Positions 1 to 11,720 of a stretch of 32,500 bases of DNA are shown one piece after another. Source of the DNA: Methyloligella halotolerans (lineage in GTDB: Bacteria; Pseudomonadota; Alphaproteobacteria; Rhizobiales; Methyloligellaceae). Position numbers and translations under genes: made by a program. Location of the stretch: NCBI RefSeq assembly GCF_001708935.1, contig NZ_MASI01000003.1:1-32500 (forward strand), read 5' to 3'. Position 1 is the stretch's first letter; each line of letters opens with the position of its first letter. A model generated the notes under the pieces. The model was not told the origin of the DNA, searched no databases, and saw only the letters and a program-made list of their open reading frames with translations.

Positions 1-1
1 C

Positions 2-2460
2 AACGCGGGCACTCTAACCGGCGGCGACGGCGGCGGTGCCGAAGGGGGCCACGGCGGCTTTGTCGAATTCAGCGGCGATGATGGACGGGCCGAAGGCGGT
101 GGCGGTGGTGGTGGCGGAACCACCAAGCTGGCGGCGACGGCGCCTTATTTGGCGGTGGTGGCGGCGGCGGCAACAATGAAGTCACCAACAACGTCTCGGG
201 CGGCAACGGCGGCTTTGGCGGCGGCGGTGGAGGCGCAGGGAGTGCCAGCAGTCTGCGCGAGTCCAATGGCGGAGATGGAGGCTATCTAGGCGGCGGTGGC
301 GGTGCCGGTCAGGGCTTCCCCGGGACAAGGGCCGGGAACGGCGGAGACTTCGGCGGGGGCGGCGGAAGTGCCCTCGGTGTCGATGGCGGCAATGGCGGAT
401 ACGGTGCCGGCGGCGGTGAAGGCGCTCTCGGCGATGGCGGCAGCGGCGGCTTCGGAGGCGGCGGCGCCGCAGGTTTCGGCGGTGCCGGAACGGGTGGTTT
501 CGGCGGTGGCGATGCCGGGACCTCCGGCGGCGGTGGTGGCGCGGCTTACGGCGGTGCGATCTTCGTGCGCCAAGGCGGTACGCTGATCATCAAGGGCGCA
601 GGCCAGATGGGCGGCGGCGACACGACGGCCGGGTCGGGGCATGGAAACGGCAAGGACGGAAAGCAGGCGGGCGCGGGGATCTTCCTCCAGAATGCCGCGG
701 TGAACTTTCAGCCTGATTCCGGCGACGTTCAGACCATCAACGACGCGATCGCCGACGATACGGGCAACGGTTCGAATTCCGGTTCGCTGATCAAATCCGG
801 CGCCGGGACGACGATCCTGAACGGCATCAACACTTATACGGGCCAGACGACCATTTACGGTGGGAACCTCATCGTGAACGGCTCCATTGCCGATTCGGCC
901 GTCATCATGAATGGCGGCACGATCGGCGGCAGCGGCCTGATCGGAGATCTTTCGATCGATCGGGGATCTATCGCCCCCGGCAATTCGATCGGTACGCTGA
1001 GATTCTCCGGCAACGTGACGCTGAATAGCGGCGCCACCTATCAGGTTGAGGTCGATGCGGCCGGCAAATCCGATCTGATTGCCGTCGGCCAGACGGCGAC
1101 GATCAACGGCGCCAAGGTGAGCGTGCTCGCTGAGGGGGGCGCCTATGCGCCCTCGACCCGCTACACGATTTTGACGGCCGATGCGCTGACCGGCCGGTTC
1201 TCCGATGTCACGAGCAATTTCTCGTTTCTCGATCCGTCGCTGCTCTACGATGCGCGGAACGTCTATCTGGTGTTGAAGCGCAACGAGACCCTTTTCGCCG
1301 ATGTCGCGCGGACTCCCAATCAACGGGCTGTGGCGGGCGCGTTGGATGTCCTTCCAACGAATAACGAGCTCTTCCTCGATATCCTGAACCAGACGGAAGC
1401 CGGGGCGCGCCAGGCGTTCGATGCTCTGTCCGGCGAGATCCATGCCTCGGTCGGCAGGGCGCTGCTGGACGAAGGACGGCATGTCCGCGACGCGGTCATG
1501 GGCCGGATGATCCAGGCCTCTTACGACGGCACGGGCCTCGGGTCCGGCGGTCCGCAAAATACATCCGGCATGATGATGCTGGGCTACGGCTCCAAGGATC
1601 TGGGTTCGGATACGTCGCCGCTTCCCGTCGCCGAAGGCCCGACCTTCTGGACCCAAGGGTTCGGGTCCTGGGCGAACTTCGACGGCAACGGAAACGCGGC
1701 CAGCCTGGATCGCGATATGGGCGGCTTCATCTCCGGCGTGGACGCCGAGGTGATGCCTGGCTGGCGGGCCGGTCTCGCGGCCGGTTACACCTATACCGGA
1801 CTCGACGAGAATGCGCGGCTGAGCAGCGCGAACGTCGATGCCTATCACCTCGTGCTCTACGGCTCCGGCAAGGTGGAGCGGTTCAACGTGCGCGGCGGCG
1901 GGGCATGGTCCTGGCAGGACATAGAGACGTCCCGCTACGTGGTGTTCCCCGGATTCTCGGAGTTCGAGGACGCCTCCTATGACGGCGACCGGGGCCAGCT
2001 CTTCGGCGAGATCGCCTATCCGTTCCTCTACCGGGATATCGGCTTCGAGAGCTCCACCGGCCTCGCTTACGTGCACCAGGAGACCGACGGGTTCACGGAG
2101 TCTGGTGCGCTCGCAGCATTGCGGTCCGCCGGCTACAACGAAGATGTGACGTATTCCACGACCGGTGTCCGGGCCGCCACGACGATGACTATGGGTGGGA
2201 CGGTCGTGACGCCCAGCCTCTCGATTGCGTGGCTGCACGCGTTCGACAGCGTGGATACGGATTTGGCGCTGGCCTTCGCGTCGGCAGGGCCGGATTTCTC
2301 CATACAGGGAACGCCGATCGCGCGTGACAGCGCGCTGGTGACTGTCGGCCTCGACTTTGCGATCTCGCCGAATGCGACGCTCAGCTTTGCCTATGACGGA
2401 CAGTTCGCCTCCGAGGCCGACGAGCACGGCATCAAGGGCCGGGCGAGCTGGAAGTTCTAG
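2..2460 (+). CDS. Glycine-rich autotransporter, 5'-truncated by window edge, one apparent frameshift
   Basis: This is a type V secreted (autotransporter) outer-membrane protein whose beginning lies outside the window. The visible N-terminal part (to about nt 560) is almost pure Gly-Gly-X sequence. It is followed by an autotransporter-associated beta-strand repeat (about nt 784-895, with the typical NTYTGQTTIYGGNL core), a linker helix region, and a C-terminal beta-barrel of about 270 residues (nt 1640-2460). The barrel starts near FWTQGFGSW and ends in the terminal phenylalanine (ASWKF) expected for BAM recognition. The frame is open from nt 2 in one phase up to a stop at 287-289, but the Gly-rich reading continues in another phase from about nt 97-118 to the stop at 2460, so one base appears to be lost inside the GGN tract. 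No in-frame start other than GTG 565 precedes the barrel. The family is clear; the passenger's function is unknown. Confidence 0.85.
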
Positions 2461-2535
2461 CGGACGCCGTGTGCCGGCCGGCGCGGGTCCAAATTCGCCT
2501 TGGCAAAGCCCGATTGAGCAGGGCACTTTGCGCCC

Positions 2536-3383
2536 ATGATCTGGCGCATTCTCTTTGCGATCCTCGTGGCCGTGGGTATCGGCGCGGCCATCTTTGCGAT
2601 GAGCCACGACGGACGGGATATGCTCGACCGGCTGGCGATCAATGCCAAGCGGGCCGAGAACGTGGCGCGCTGGGGCGCCGATCGTCCGCTGCCGGGCACT
2701 CCCGACTTGGCGAAGCTCGACGAGCGGCTTAAGGCCGAAGGGGTGAAGGTCGGCGATCCCGTCTTCATCCGCCTGTTCAAGCTGGAATCGGAGCTGGAGC
2801 TCTGGATGGCGCGGGAGGACGGAGAGTATGTCCGCGTTGCCACCTATCCCATCTGCTACTGGTCCGGGCGGCTGGGGCCGAAGCAGCAGGAGGGCGACCT
2901 CCAGGCGCCGGAGGGCTACTACACGGTGAGCGAGAGCCAGCTGAACCCTAACAGCCGCTGGCATCGCTCATTCAATCTCGGCTTTCCGAACACATTCGAC
3001 AAATCCCATGGGCGGACCGGGTCGTACCTCATGGTGCATGGGGCTGCGCCTCGGTGGGCTGCTACGCCATGACCAACGATGTGGTGGACGAAATCTGGAA
3101 GCTGGTGACGGCCGCTTTGGATAACGGTCAGGAACGGTTCGCCGTCATGGCGCTCCCGTTCCGGATGACGGAGCGCAACATGTCGCTCCGTCAGGGCTAT
3201 GCCTGGAAGGACTTCTGGGCCGAGCTCAAGGCCGGCAACGACCTGTTCGAGAAGAGCCACGTGCCGCCGAAGGCGAGTGTCTGCGATGGGCGGTATGCAT
3301 TCGCGCCAGGCGAGAAGGGTGCGCCCGCGCCGGAGGTCGAGGAAGGCTGTCCGGGACCGCTGGCTAAGGCGGTTAGCAAGTAG
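2536..3383 (+). CDS. YafK-type L,D-transpeptidase-fold murein protein, frameshifted at the active site
   Basis: This is a periplasmic YkuD-fold protein of the YafK type; in E. coli YafK/DpaA acts on the peptidoglycan-Lpp link. An N-terminal hydrophobic segment (residues 3-20) suggests a membrane anchor or signal. Family landmarks are APEGYYTV, NPNSRWHRSFNLGFPN and MVHG, then in the next frame GCYAMTNDVV and FPFRMTERNM. The frame from ATG 2536 stops at 3072, and the downstream frame carries on to TAG 3381-3383. Adding one G to the G run at 3040-3043 restores HGGCASVGCYAM, the catalytic His/Cys motif, and gives a 282-residue protein. As written, the protein would lack its catalytic cysteine. 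It lies 75 bp after the autotransporter with no obvious terminator between. The substrate is inferred from the family only. Confidence 0.82.
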
Positions 3384-3460
3384 CCGCAGTGTTTCCTTCG
3401 GTCCAAGGCGGCATTTATGCTCTGTTGGGTGTGTATTGATCCTCAGCCCAGGGGGTGTCG

Positions 3461-3679
3461 ATGATAGAAGTCAAAGTGGCAGGTCGGCGGGTACCTGTAT
3501 GGTATCTTGTGCTGACCGCTGTCCCGTTTGTGGTCTTGTTCTTTGGTGACCGATTATTTGGTCTCGGTGTTTGGGGCGCGATTGGGGTCTTTTTCTTGCT
3601 GTGGTTTGCCGTTCTATGGATCGGTCAGCGTTGGGAAGACCGGGAGCTAGATCGGAAACTAGCTAGGCGGCAAGACTGA
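3461..3679 (+). CDS. Small two-helix membrane protein, unknown function
   Basis: A 72-residue ORF from ATG 3461, with a G-rich stretch (3451-3455) just upstream as a plausible ribosome site; GTG 3455 would add two residues. The sequence has a short hydrophilic start, two strongly hydrophobic segments (about residues 13-28 and 33-50), and a charged Arg/Glu/Asp tail ending KLARRQD. This fits a small inner-membrane protein. Base composition is lower in GC than the flanking genes. It is convergent with the SLC13-type permease that ends 37 bp downstream. I do not recognise a family. The clear membrane topology and a plausible ribosome site support it being real, but only moderately. Confidence 0.5.
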   Translation: MIEVKVAGRRVPVWYLVLTAVPFVVLFFGDRLFGLGVWGAIGVFFLLWFAVLWIGQRWEDRELDRKLARRQD

Positions 3680-3716
3680 TCCCGTTCGAATGCAGGCATA
3701 CGTTTCGCAGTCGACC

Positions 3717-5504
3717 TCAAAACGGCCAGAAGAACGCGATGGCAGGCGCGCCGACCAGGAGCACGATGATGCTCAAGGGCAGGCCCAGGCGCCAATAATC
3801 CCCGAACCGATAGCCGCCCGGTCCCATAACCAGCGTGTTGCACTGGTGGCCGATGGGGGTGAGGAAGTCGCATGCCGCGCCGATGGCCACGCCCATCAGG
3901 AACGGGTCGGGATTTTCGCCAAGCTGCTTGGCGAAGCTCGCAGCGATGGGCGCCATCACAAGAACGGTGGCGGCATTGTTCAGGAAGGGCGTGACCGCCA
4001 TGGCGACGGCCATGATGAGCAGGAGACTGCCCATAGCGGGAAGATACGTGCCGGCTTCCGATAGCCACATGCCGATGAGTTCGGTGCCGCCGGTGGTGCG
4101 CAGGGCGTCGGAAACCGGGATCAGCGCGCCCAGCATGATCAGGATCGGCCAGTCGATCGCATCGTAAGCTTCCTTGAGGGTGAGGGAGCGGAACAGGAGA
4201 AGCAGCACGGCGGCGCCGAAGAAGGCCACGGTAACCGGGACGTAGCCGAGGGCCACCAGCACCATGGCCGCAGCCAAGATGCCGACGGGGAGGTAGCTCG
4301 GCGTCCGGTCGATGCGGATCGCGCGTTCGGCGAGGGGCAGGCAGTGGAGCGCCCCCAGAGTCTCGGGCATTTGGGTGAGGTCGCCCCGCAGCACGATCAC
4401 GTCGCCGGCCTGGAGCCTGACCTGGCGGAGACGATTGGCGATGCGGCGGCCGCGGCGGCTCACCGCGAGCAGGGTGACGCCATGGCGGTCGAACAGCTTG
4501 ATCTGATGGACCGTGACGCCCACCAGCTCCGACTCCTTGGTGATCACCGCTTCCATGAGGCCGATATCGTCTCGGGGCGTGTCGACGGCGGCGTCGTCTG
4601 ATTGGACGAGCTTGAGCTTTTCGAGCACGACGATGCGCTCGAGCGCTTCAGGCTCGCCCTGAAGGATGAGGACGTCGCCGGGCTTTATGACCACGTTGCC
4701 TGCGGGCTGATAGCGACGGCGGCGGTCCCGGAAATGCGCGATGACCTCGACCTCGTTCTCGGACAGATCCTCGAAGGCGCGGATGGTGATGTCCACGCAG
4801 GGCGAGTCCTCGGGCACGCTGACCTCGGTGGTGTAGGCCTCCAGGTTGAAGGCCGCATCCATGGTGGGCGCGCCCTTGCGCCCTTGGGGCAGCATGCGCC
4901 AGCCAAAGATGAGGAAGACGACGCCGACCACCGAGAGGATGATGCCCACGGGGGCGAAGTCGAACATGGTGTAGGGCTTGCCGAGAATGTCCTCGCGGAG
5001 CCCGGAGACGATGATGTTGGGCGAGGTGCCGATCAGGGTCACCGTGCCGCCGAGCAGCGAGCCGAACGCCATGGGCATGAGTAGAGAGGAGGGCGAGGTG
5101 CCGGTCCGGCGCGCGAGCTGGAAGGCGACGGGCATCAGCATGGTGAGCGCGCCGATATTCTTTACGAAGCCGGACATGGCGGTTACCGAACCGACCAGAG
5201 CGAAGATCTGCCGGTTGGTGGTGGTGAGCAGGCCGCCGACGCTGCGGGCGATGCGCTCGATCACGCCGGATTTGCTGATCGCGGCGCTGACCACAAGTGC
5301 GGTGCCCACGATGATGACGATGTCGTTGCTGAAGCCCGTGAAGGCGCGGTCCGGAGGCACGATGCCCACGGCGATGGACGCCAGGAGCGAGAAGAGCGCG
5401 ACGAAGTCGTAGCGCCAGCGCCCCCAGGCGAAAAGGGCCATCATGCCGATCACGATGGCGAAGGCTAGAAAGCGCTGATCGATAAAGCCGAGATCGAGCG
5501 TCAT
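3717..5504 (-). CDS. SLC13-family anion permease with two TrkA-C domains
   Basis: A 595-residue inner-membrane transporter of the SLC13 / divalent anion:Na+ symporter group. The N-terminal half has about five hydrophobic segments including TMLMPVAFQLARR and the family-typical GTVTLIGTSPNIIVSG loop (about residues 150-170). Two cytoplasmic regulatory TrkA-C (RCK_C) domains follow at about residues 215-290 and 300-385, and the rest is a second membrane bundle containing PFLNNAATVLVMAPIA and DFLTPIGHQCN. Such proteins import sulfate, dicarboxylates or similar anions; the substrate cannot be read from the sequence. The start ATG at 5504 gives a typical length. It is downstream of secA on the same strand, but a terminator-like hairpin at 5587-5606 lies between, so it is probably transcribed separately. 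Confidence 0.88.
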   Translation of the reverse strand: MTLDLGFIDQRFLAFAIVIGMMALFAWGRWRYDFVALFSLLASIAVGIVPPDRAFTGFSNDIVIIVGTALVVSAAISKSGVIERIARSVGGLLTTTNRQIFALVGSVTAMSGFVKNIGALTMLMPVAFQLARRTGTSPSSLLMPMAFGSLLGGTVTLIGTSPNIIVSGLREDILGKPYTMFDFAPVGIILSVVGVVFLIFGWRMLPQGRKGAPTMDAAFNLEAYTTEVSVPEDSPCVDITIRAFEDLSENEVEVIAHFRDRRRRYQPAGNVVIKPGDVLILQGEPEALERIVVLEKLKLVQSDDAAVDTPRDDIGLMEAVITKESELVGVTVHQIKLFDRHGVTLLAVSRRGRRIANRLRQVRLQAGDVIVLRGDLTQMPETLGALHCLPLAERAIRIDRTPSYLPVGILAAAMVLVALGYVPVTVAFFGAAVLLLLFRSLTLKEAYDAIDWPILIMLGALIPVSDALRTTGGTELIGMWLSEAGTYLPAMGSLLLIMAVAMAVTPFLNNAATVLVMAPIAASFAKQLGENPDPFLMGVAIGAACDFLTPIGHQCNTLVMGPGGYRFGDYWRLGLPLSIIVLLVGAPAIAFFWPF

Positions 5505-5576
5505 GGTGGCGAGGATCCGCTGCCGGGGGGCGTCATCGGATGATGAAGCAGGTCGACGCTATCCTCTTCATGGTGC

Positions 5577-5606
5577 GGAAAAGAGACCGGATGCGTCCGC
5601 ACCCGG
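5577..5606 (-). terminator. Rho-independent terminator of secA
   Basis: On the minus strand, 13 nt after the secA stop, the arms CCGGGTGC and GCATCCGG form an 8-bp stem (one G-U pair) with a 4-nt loop (GGAC). The run TCTCTTTTCC follows immediately. Placement, stem and T-rich tail all fit intrinsic termination of secA. Confidence 0.6.
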
Positions 5607-5618
5607 CCTAAGCGGATG

Positions 5619-8381
<2,763 letters not shown>

Positions 8382-8568
8382 GGGTCAAGCCTTTAAGAGC
8401 ATCCGCATTGCAGGGGATGGCGAGCAACAGAACAATTTGCTCCGGGGCCGGAGATTTCCAGGCTCGGCGGGGCATTCGAAAACCGGCTGTTTCGGCGCTC
8501 TTCTTCCGCCCGGAAAAGGACGTTGCCCTGCAAAAGGCGACCGAAAGCCGCCGGAAACAGTCGGGTGA

Positions 8569-8597
8569 GACATAAGTGGACCCCGGAACCTTGTCAA
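8569..8597 (-). promoter_or_regulatory. Candidate sigma70-type promoter for secA
   Basis: Reading the minus strand, a perfect TTGACA (8597-8592) is followed after 17 bp by TATGTC (8574-8569), about 190 nt before the secA start. The -35 is consensus and the spacing ideal; the -10 is weak (three clear matches). Inferred from sequence only. Confidence 0.4.
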
Positions 8598-8670
8598 CGC
8601 GAAGACCGACGGCGCCGGTGCCCACCCGATGCTGCGGAAGAGAATGTCGTCGAGCCAGCACATAAGGACG

Positions 8671-8694
8671 CTTGAGGTGCCAGTTCACCTTAAG
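8671..8694. other. Inverted repeat in the secA/parvulin divergent region
   Basis: Arms CTTGAGGTG and CACCTTAAG pair over 9 bp with one G-T mismatch (a G-U pair in RNA) around a 6-nt centre. There is no T-run after it. It could be an operator shared by the divergent genes or an RNA hairpin; its role is unknown. Confidence 0.35.
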
Positions 8695-8713
8695 ACTTCT
8701 GCCAAATCGCGTC

Positions 8714-8743
8714 TTGGCAGCGCACCCTTGCAAGGTTTATGTA
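8714..8743 (+). promoter_or_regulatory. Candidate promoter for the parvulin isomerase gene
   Basis: TTGGCA (8714-8719) and TATGTA (8738-8743) are separated by 18 bp and lie about 100 nt upstream of GTG 8841. The -35 matches at five of six bases; the -10 is poor. Tentative. Confidence 0.3.
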
Positions 8744-8840
8744 GGCGCCCGGGGGAAGCGAGCGAAACGCCTGCTCTCGCGAAGACGAACTCGTCTCTCC
8801 GGGGCGATCCGAGGCGGGCCGAAAAAAGGATACAAATCCC

Positions 8841-9740
8841 GTGAAACGCCCAAGCATCATGCTGCTCGCAGCAGCTTTCATCACATTCTACGCCTTTCCG
8901 GCAGCCGCCGCCGACGACAATGTCGTCGCCCGGGTCAACGGCCATGACATCACCGAGCAGGATCTCGATTTCGCCGCTGCCGAGGTTGGCGGTCAGCTTT
9001 CGAGCTTTCCGGAGAACGAGCGCCGCCGGATGCTGGTGCAGTTCGTCATCGAGAACGAGCTGATGGCGACGGCCGCCGAAGCGGCCAAGCTCGACGAGGC
9101 CGACGATTTCGACGAGCGGCTGGATTATCATCGCCGCCGTGCGCTGCGCGACGCCTATTACGACGAGAAGGTCGAGGGCGCGATTTCGGAGGAGGTCGCC
9201 AAGACCATCTACGAAGAGCAGTCCAAGAAGATGAAGGAAGAGAAGGAAATCCGCGCTCGCCATATCCTCGTGCCGACCAAGGAAGAGGCCGAGGAGGTGA
9301 AGAAGCAGCTTGAGGACGGCGCCGATTTTGCCGAGCTCGCCCGGGAGAAGTCGCGGGATCCGAGCGCCGAGGACGGCGATCTGGGCTTTTTCGGCAAGGG
9401 CCAGATGGTCAAGCCGTTCGAGACCGCGGTGTTCCAGCTGAAGAAAGGCGAGATTTCGGATCCGGTGGAGACCCAGTTCGGCTGGCATATCATCGAGGTC
9501 ACCGACGAGCGTGCCCGCCAGGTGCCCAAATTCGATGACGTGAAGGAAGCGATCATGGGCAAGCTGCTGCAAAGCAAGGTGCAGAGCTCGCTTCGGGAGC
9601 TTCAGTCCGAGGCCAAGATCGAGATCGTCGACGAGGACGTGAAGAAGGCCATGCAGGACGCAGCGATGCGCGGCGAGGTGCCGCCCGGCGCCATGGGCGG
9701 TGAAGACGCCGGCGCCGAAGACATCGAAGCCGAGCACTAG
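8841..9740 (+). CDS. Secreted parvulin-type peptidyl-prolyl cis-trans isomerase
   Basis: A 299-residue periplasmic PPIase of the PpiC/SurA-parvulin family that helps fold exported proteins. It begins at GTG 8841 with a clear signal peptide (KRP then a hydrophobic core, cleaving near AAAADDN, residue about 24). A SurA-like helical N-terminal region follows, then the parvulin domain at about residues 133-232 with RARHILVPTKEEA, DGDLGFFGKGQMV and FGWHIIEVTDER. The C-terminal tail is acidic and Gly/Ala-rich. It sits opposite secA and 37 bp upstream of argJ on the same strand. Function by family is firm; client proteins are unknown. Confidence 0.92.
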   Translation: MKRPSIMLLAAAFITFYAFPAAAADDNVVARVNGHDITEQDLDFAAAEVGGQLSSFPENERRRMLVQFVIENELMATAAEAAKLDEADDFDERLDYHRRRALRDAYYDEKVEGAISEEVAKTIYEEQSKKMKEEKEIRARHILVPTKEEAEEVKKQLEDGADFAELAREKSRDPSAEDGDLGFFGKGQMVKPFETAVFQLKKGEISDPVETQFGWHIIEVTDERARQVPKFDDVKEAIMGKLLQSKVQSSLRELQSEAKIEIVDEDVKKAMQDAAMRGEVPPGAMGGEDAGAEDIEAEH

Positions 9741-9777
9741 GCCGATGACGATGAGCAGGGCGGGAGCGCGTTAGAGC

Positions 9778-11016
9778 GTGACAAAGATTTCGCCGTTTGC
9801 GCCTGCCGTCCTGCCTGCGCTTCCGCCTATCGAGGGCGTGAAGCTTGCGAGTTGCGAAGCCGGGATCCGCTACAAGGGCCGGACCGATCTGTTGCTCGCG
9901 ACCTTCGACCCCGGCACGACAGTGGCCGGGGTCCTCACCCAGTCGAAAACGTCATCGGCCCCAGTCGAATGGTGCCGCACTCATCTCGGCCACGGGATGG
10001 CGCGTGCGCTGGTGGTGAATTCCGGAACGTCCAACGCCTTCACCGGCAAGCTCGGAGAGGCGGCGGTCAAGGCGACCGCGCAAGGGACCGCGGACGCCCT
10101 GGGCTGTTTGCCGGCCGATGTCTATCTCGCATCCACCGGTGTGATCGGCGAGCCCCTGAAGGCAGAGCGCATCACCGACCGGCTGGCGGAGCTGACGGCG
10201 GCTTGCGTGCCGGAGGGGTTCGAGGGCGCCGCGCGCGCCATCATGACCACCGACACGTTCCCGAAGCTCGCGACCCGGACTGCGGAGATTGACGGGGTCG
10301 AGGTGACCCTCAACGGCATCGCCAAGGGCGCGGGCATGATCGCGCCCGATATGGCAACCATGCTGGCCTTCCTGTTCACCGATGCGGCGATCGAGCCGAA
10401 GGTGCTGCAAAGCCTGCTGAAGCCGGCGGCGGAGCGGAGCTTCAATTCGGTGACCGTAGACGGCGATACCTCGACCAGCGATACGCTTCTGCTCTTCGCG
10501 ACAGGAACCGCGACCAAACGTGGCGCACCGCGCATCGGGCTTGCCGACGACGAGCGGCTGGCGGGCTTCCGGGAAGCCCTGGAGGATCTCTGCCTCGACC
10601 TGGCTCTGCAGGTCGTGAAGGACGGCGAAGGGCTGACCAAGTTCGCCGAGATCCGCGTGGCGGGCGCTGAAAGCGATGAAGCCGCCAAGGTAATCGCGAA
10701 ATCGATCGCGAATTCCCCCTTGGTGAAGACGGCCCTGGCCGGCGAAGACCCCAATTGGGGGCGGATCGTGATGGCGGTCGGGAAGGCCGGAGAGCGTGCC
10801 GAAAGGGACCGGCTTTCTATCCGCTTCGGCGACATCCTTGTGGCCGAGAACGGCCAGGTGGCGGACAGCTACCGGGAAGAGGACGGCGCGGACTATATGA
10901 AGCAGGCCGAACTCGTGATCTCGGTCGATGTCGGCGTGGGAGAGGGCGTTTCGCGGGTTTGGACCTGCGATCTCACCAAGGAGTATGTCGCCATCAACGC
11001 CGATTATCGCTCTTGA
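9778..11016 (+). CDS. argJ: Bifunctional ornithine acetyltransferase / N-acetylglutamate synthase
   Basis: A 412-residue cytoplasmic enzyme of arginine synthesis. It transfers acetyl from N-acetylornithine to glutamate and, in bifunctional forms, also acetylates glutamate from acetyl-CoA. The family's self-cleavage site is visible as [13 protein letters not shown], with Thr194 as the predicted nucleophile and new N-terminus of the beta chain. Other signatures are [10 protein letters not shown] near the start, [16 protein letters not shown], and the C-terminal [16 protein letters not shown]. The start is GTG 9778; no better in-frame start gives the family length. Whether it is mono- or bifunctional cannot be told here. 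Spacing suggests it is cotranscribed with the parvulin gene and mutT. Confidence 0.97.
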   Translation: MTKISPFAPAVLPALPPIEGVKLASCEAGIRYKGRTDLLLATFDPGTTVAGVLTQSKTSSAPVEWCRTHLGHGMARALVVNSGTSNAFTGKLGEAAVKATAQGTADALGCLPADVYLASTGVIGEPLKAERITDRLAELTAACVPEGFEGAARAIMTTDTFPKLATRTAEIDGVEVTLNGIAKGAGMIAPDMATMLAFLFTDAAIEPKVLQSLLKPAAERSFNSVTVDGDTSTSDTLLLFATGTATKRGAPRIGLADDERLAGFREALEDLCLDLALQVVKDGEGLTKFAEIRVAGAESDEAAKVIAKSIANSPLVKTALAGEDPNWGRIVMAVGKAGERAERDRLSIRFGDILVAENGQVADSYREEDGADYMKQAELVISVDVGVGEGVSRVWTCDLTKEYVAINADYRS

Positions 11017-11051
11017 CGCGAAACATACCTTGTTAAGCAAATTCTGCGAGC

Positions 11052-11489
11052 ATGAATAACGATTTGAGGGAAGATTCGACGCATAAGATTCTGCTTGTGT
11101 CGGCGTGTGTTCTCCTCAAGCCAGACGGAACGGTCCTGATCGCGAAGCGACCCGAGGGGCGTCCGTTGGCAGGTCTCTGGGAATTTCCCGGCGGCAAGGT
11201 GGACGAGGGGGAGGCCCCCGAGACAGCGTTGCTCCGAGAGCTCTCAGAGGAGTTGGGTGTTCGGGTCGTCGAAGACGATATCGAGCCCCTGACTTTCGTG
11301 AGCCATGCTTACGAGGCGTTCCACCTGCTGATGCCGGTCTATCTCTGCCGGCGATGGGACGGCGAAGCGCAGGCTCTCGAGGGGCAGGAGCTGGCATGGG
11401 TGAGGCCGGAAGAGCTTTCCGGCTTTGACATGCCGCCGGCCGACGAACCGCTTAAGACCACGCTGCGCGGTCTGCTGGACCGCCTATAA
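11052..11489 (+). CDS. mutT: MutT-type NUDIX hydrolase (8-oxo-dGTP pyrophosphatase)
   Basis: A 145-residue NUDIX enzyme that would hydrolyse oxidised dGTP to its monophosphate and prevent A:T to C:G transversions. The NUDIX box GX5EX7REUXEEXGU is complete: a GGKVDEGE segment, then seven residues, then RELSEELGV (about residues 47-70), preceded by the MutT-typical LWEFPGGK. ATG 11052 gives a normal MutT length. It follows argJ by 35 bp, an arrangement common in alphaproteobacteria. Other NUDIX substrates are possible but MutT is the best fit. Confidence 0.9.
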   Translation: MNNDLREDSTHKILLVSACVLLKPDGTVLIAKRPEGRPLAGLWEFPGGKVDEGEAPETALLRELSEELGVRVVEDDIEPLTFVSHAYEAFHLLMPVYLCRRWDGEAQALEGQELAWVRPEELSGFDMPPADEPLKTTLRGLLDRL

Positions 11490-11502
11490 AAGGCATACGA
11501 GC

Positions 11503-11697
11503 TTGCAGGACTTCAAACGGAGAGTTGTCGATACGGGGCGCCGCTTCGTCGTGTCCGAAGACGGCACTTCAGCGGTGGAGTATGCCTTCTTCATGCTGAT
11601 CTCCATCGCCATCATTGCCGCTCTATCCTTCTTCACCGATGCCCTCATCGGTGCCTATCAGGCAGCGGTCAACGCCTTGATGAGCGTGATGGCGTAA
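11503..11697 (+). CDS. Flp/Fap-type class IVb pilin, orphan
   Basis: A 64-residue Flp-like prepilin. The leader ends at Gly21, followed by TSAVEY, which exactly matches the class IVb processing rule (cleavage after Gly, Glu at +5, Tyr at +6). A hydrophobic stretch (FFMLISIAIIAALSFF) comes next, then a short amphipathic tail ending MSVMA. The start is uncertain: TTG 11503 has AAAGG about 9 nt upstream and gives a sensible leader; no ATG is available. Flp pilins form Tad pili for surface attachment, but none of the Tad machinery (cpaA-F, tadB/C) is present here. It follows mutT by 13 bp and is convergent with the next gene. Confidence 0.75.
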   Translation: MQDFKRRVVDTGRRFVVSEDGTSAVEYAFFMLISIAIIAALSFFTDALIGAYQAAVNALMSVMA

Positions 11698-11720
11698 GAC
11701 GCCAACTCCATCTCTACCGC

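Larger units (their letters stand above)
8382..8840. other. Divergent intergenic region secA / parvulin isomerase
   Basis: This 459-bp gap between two divergent export-related genes holds no convincing gene; ORFs crossing it run into the genes as shadows. It contains a candidate promoter for each side and one imperfect inverted repeat, listed separately. Confidence 0.5.

Noticed and set aside
286..2964. An 892-codon minus-strand frame opposite the autotransporter and YafK-like gene
   Set aside because: Shadow of GC-rich coding DNA; Arg/His/Gly-rich with no recognisable domain.
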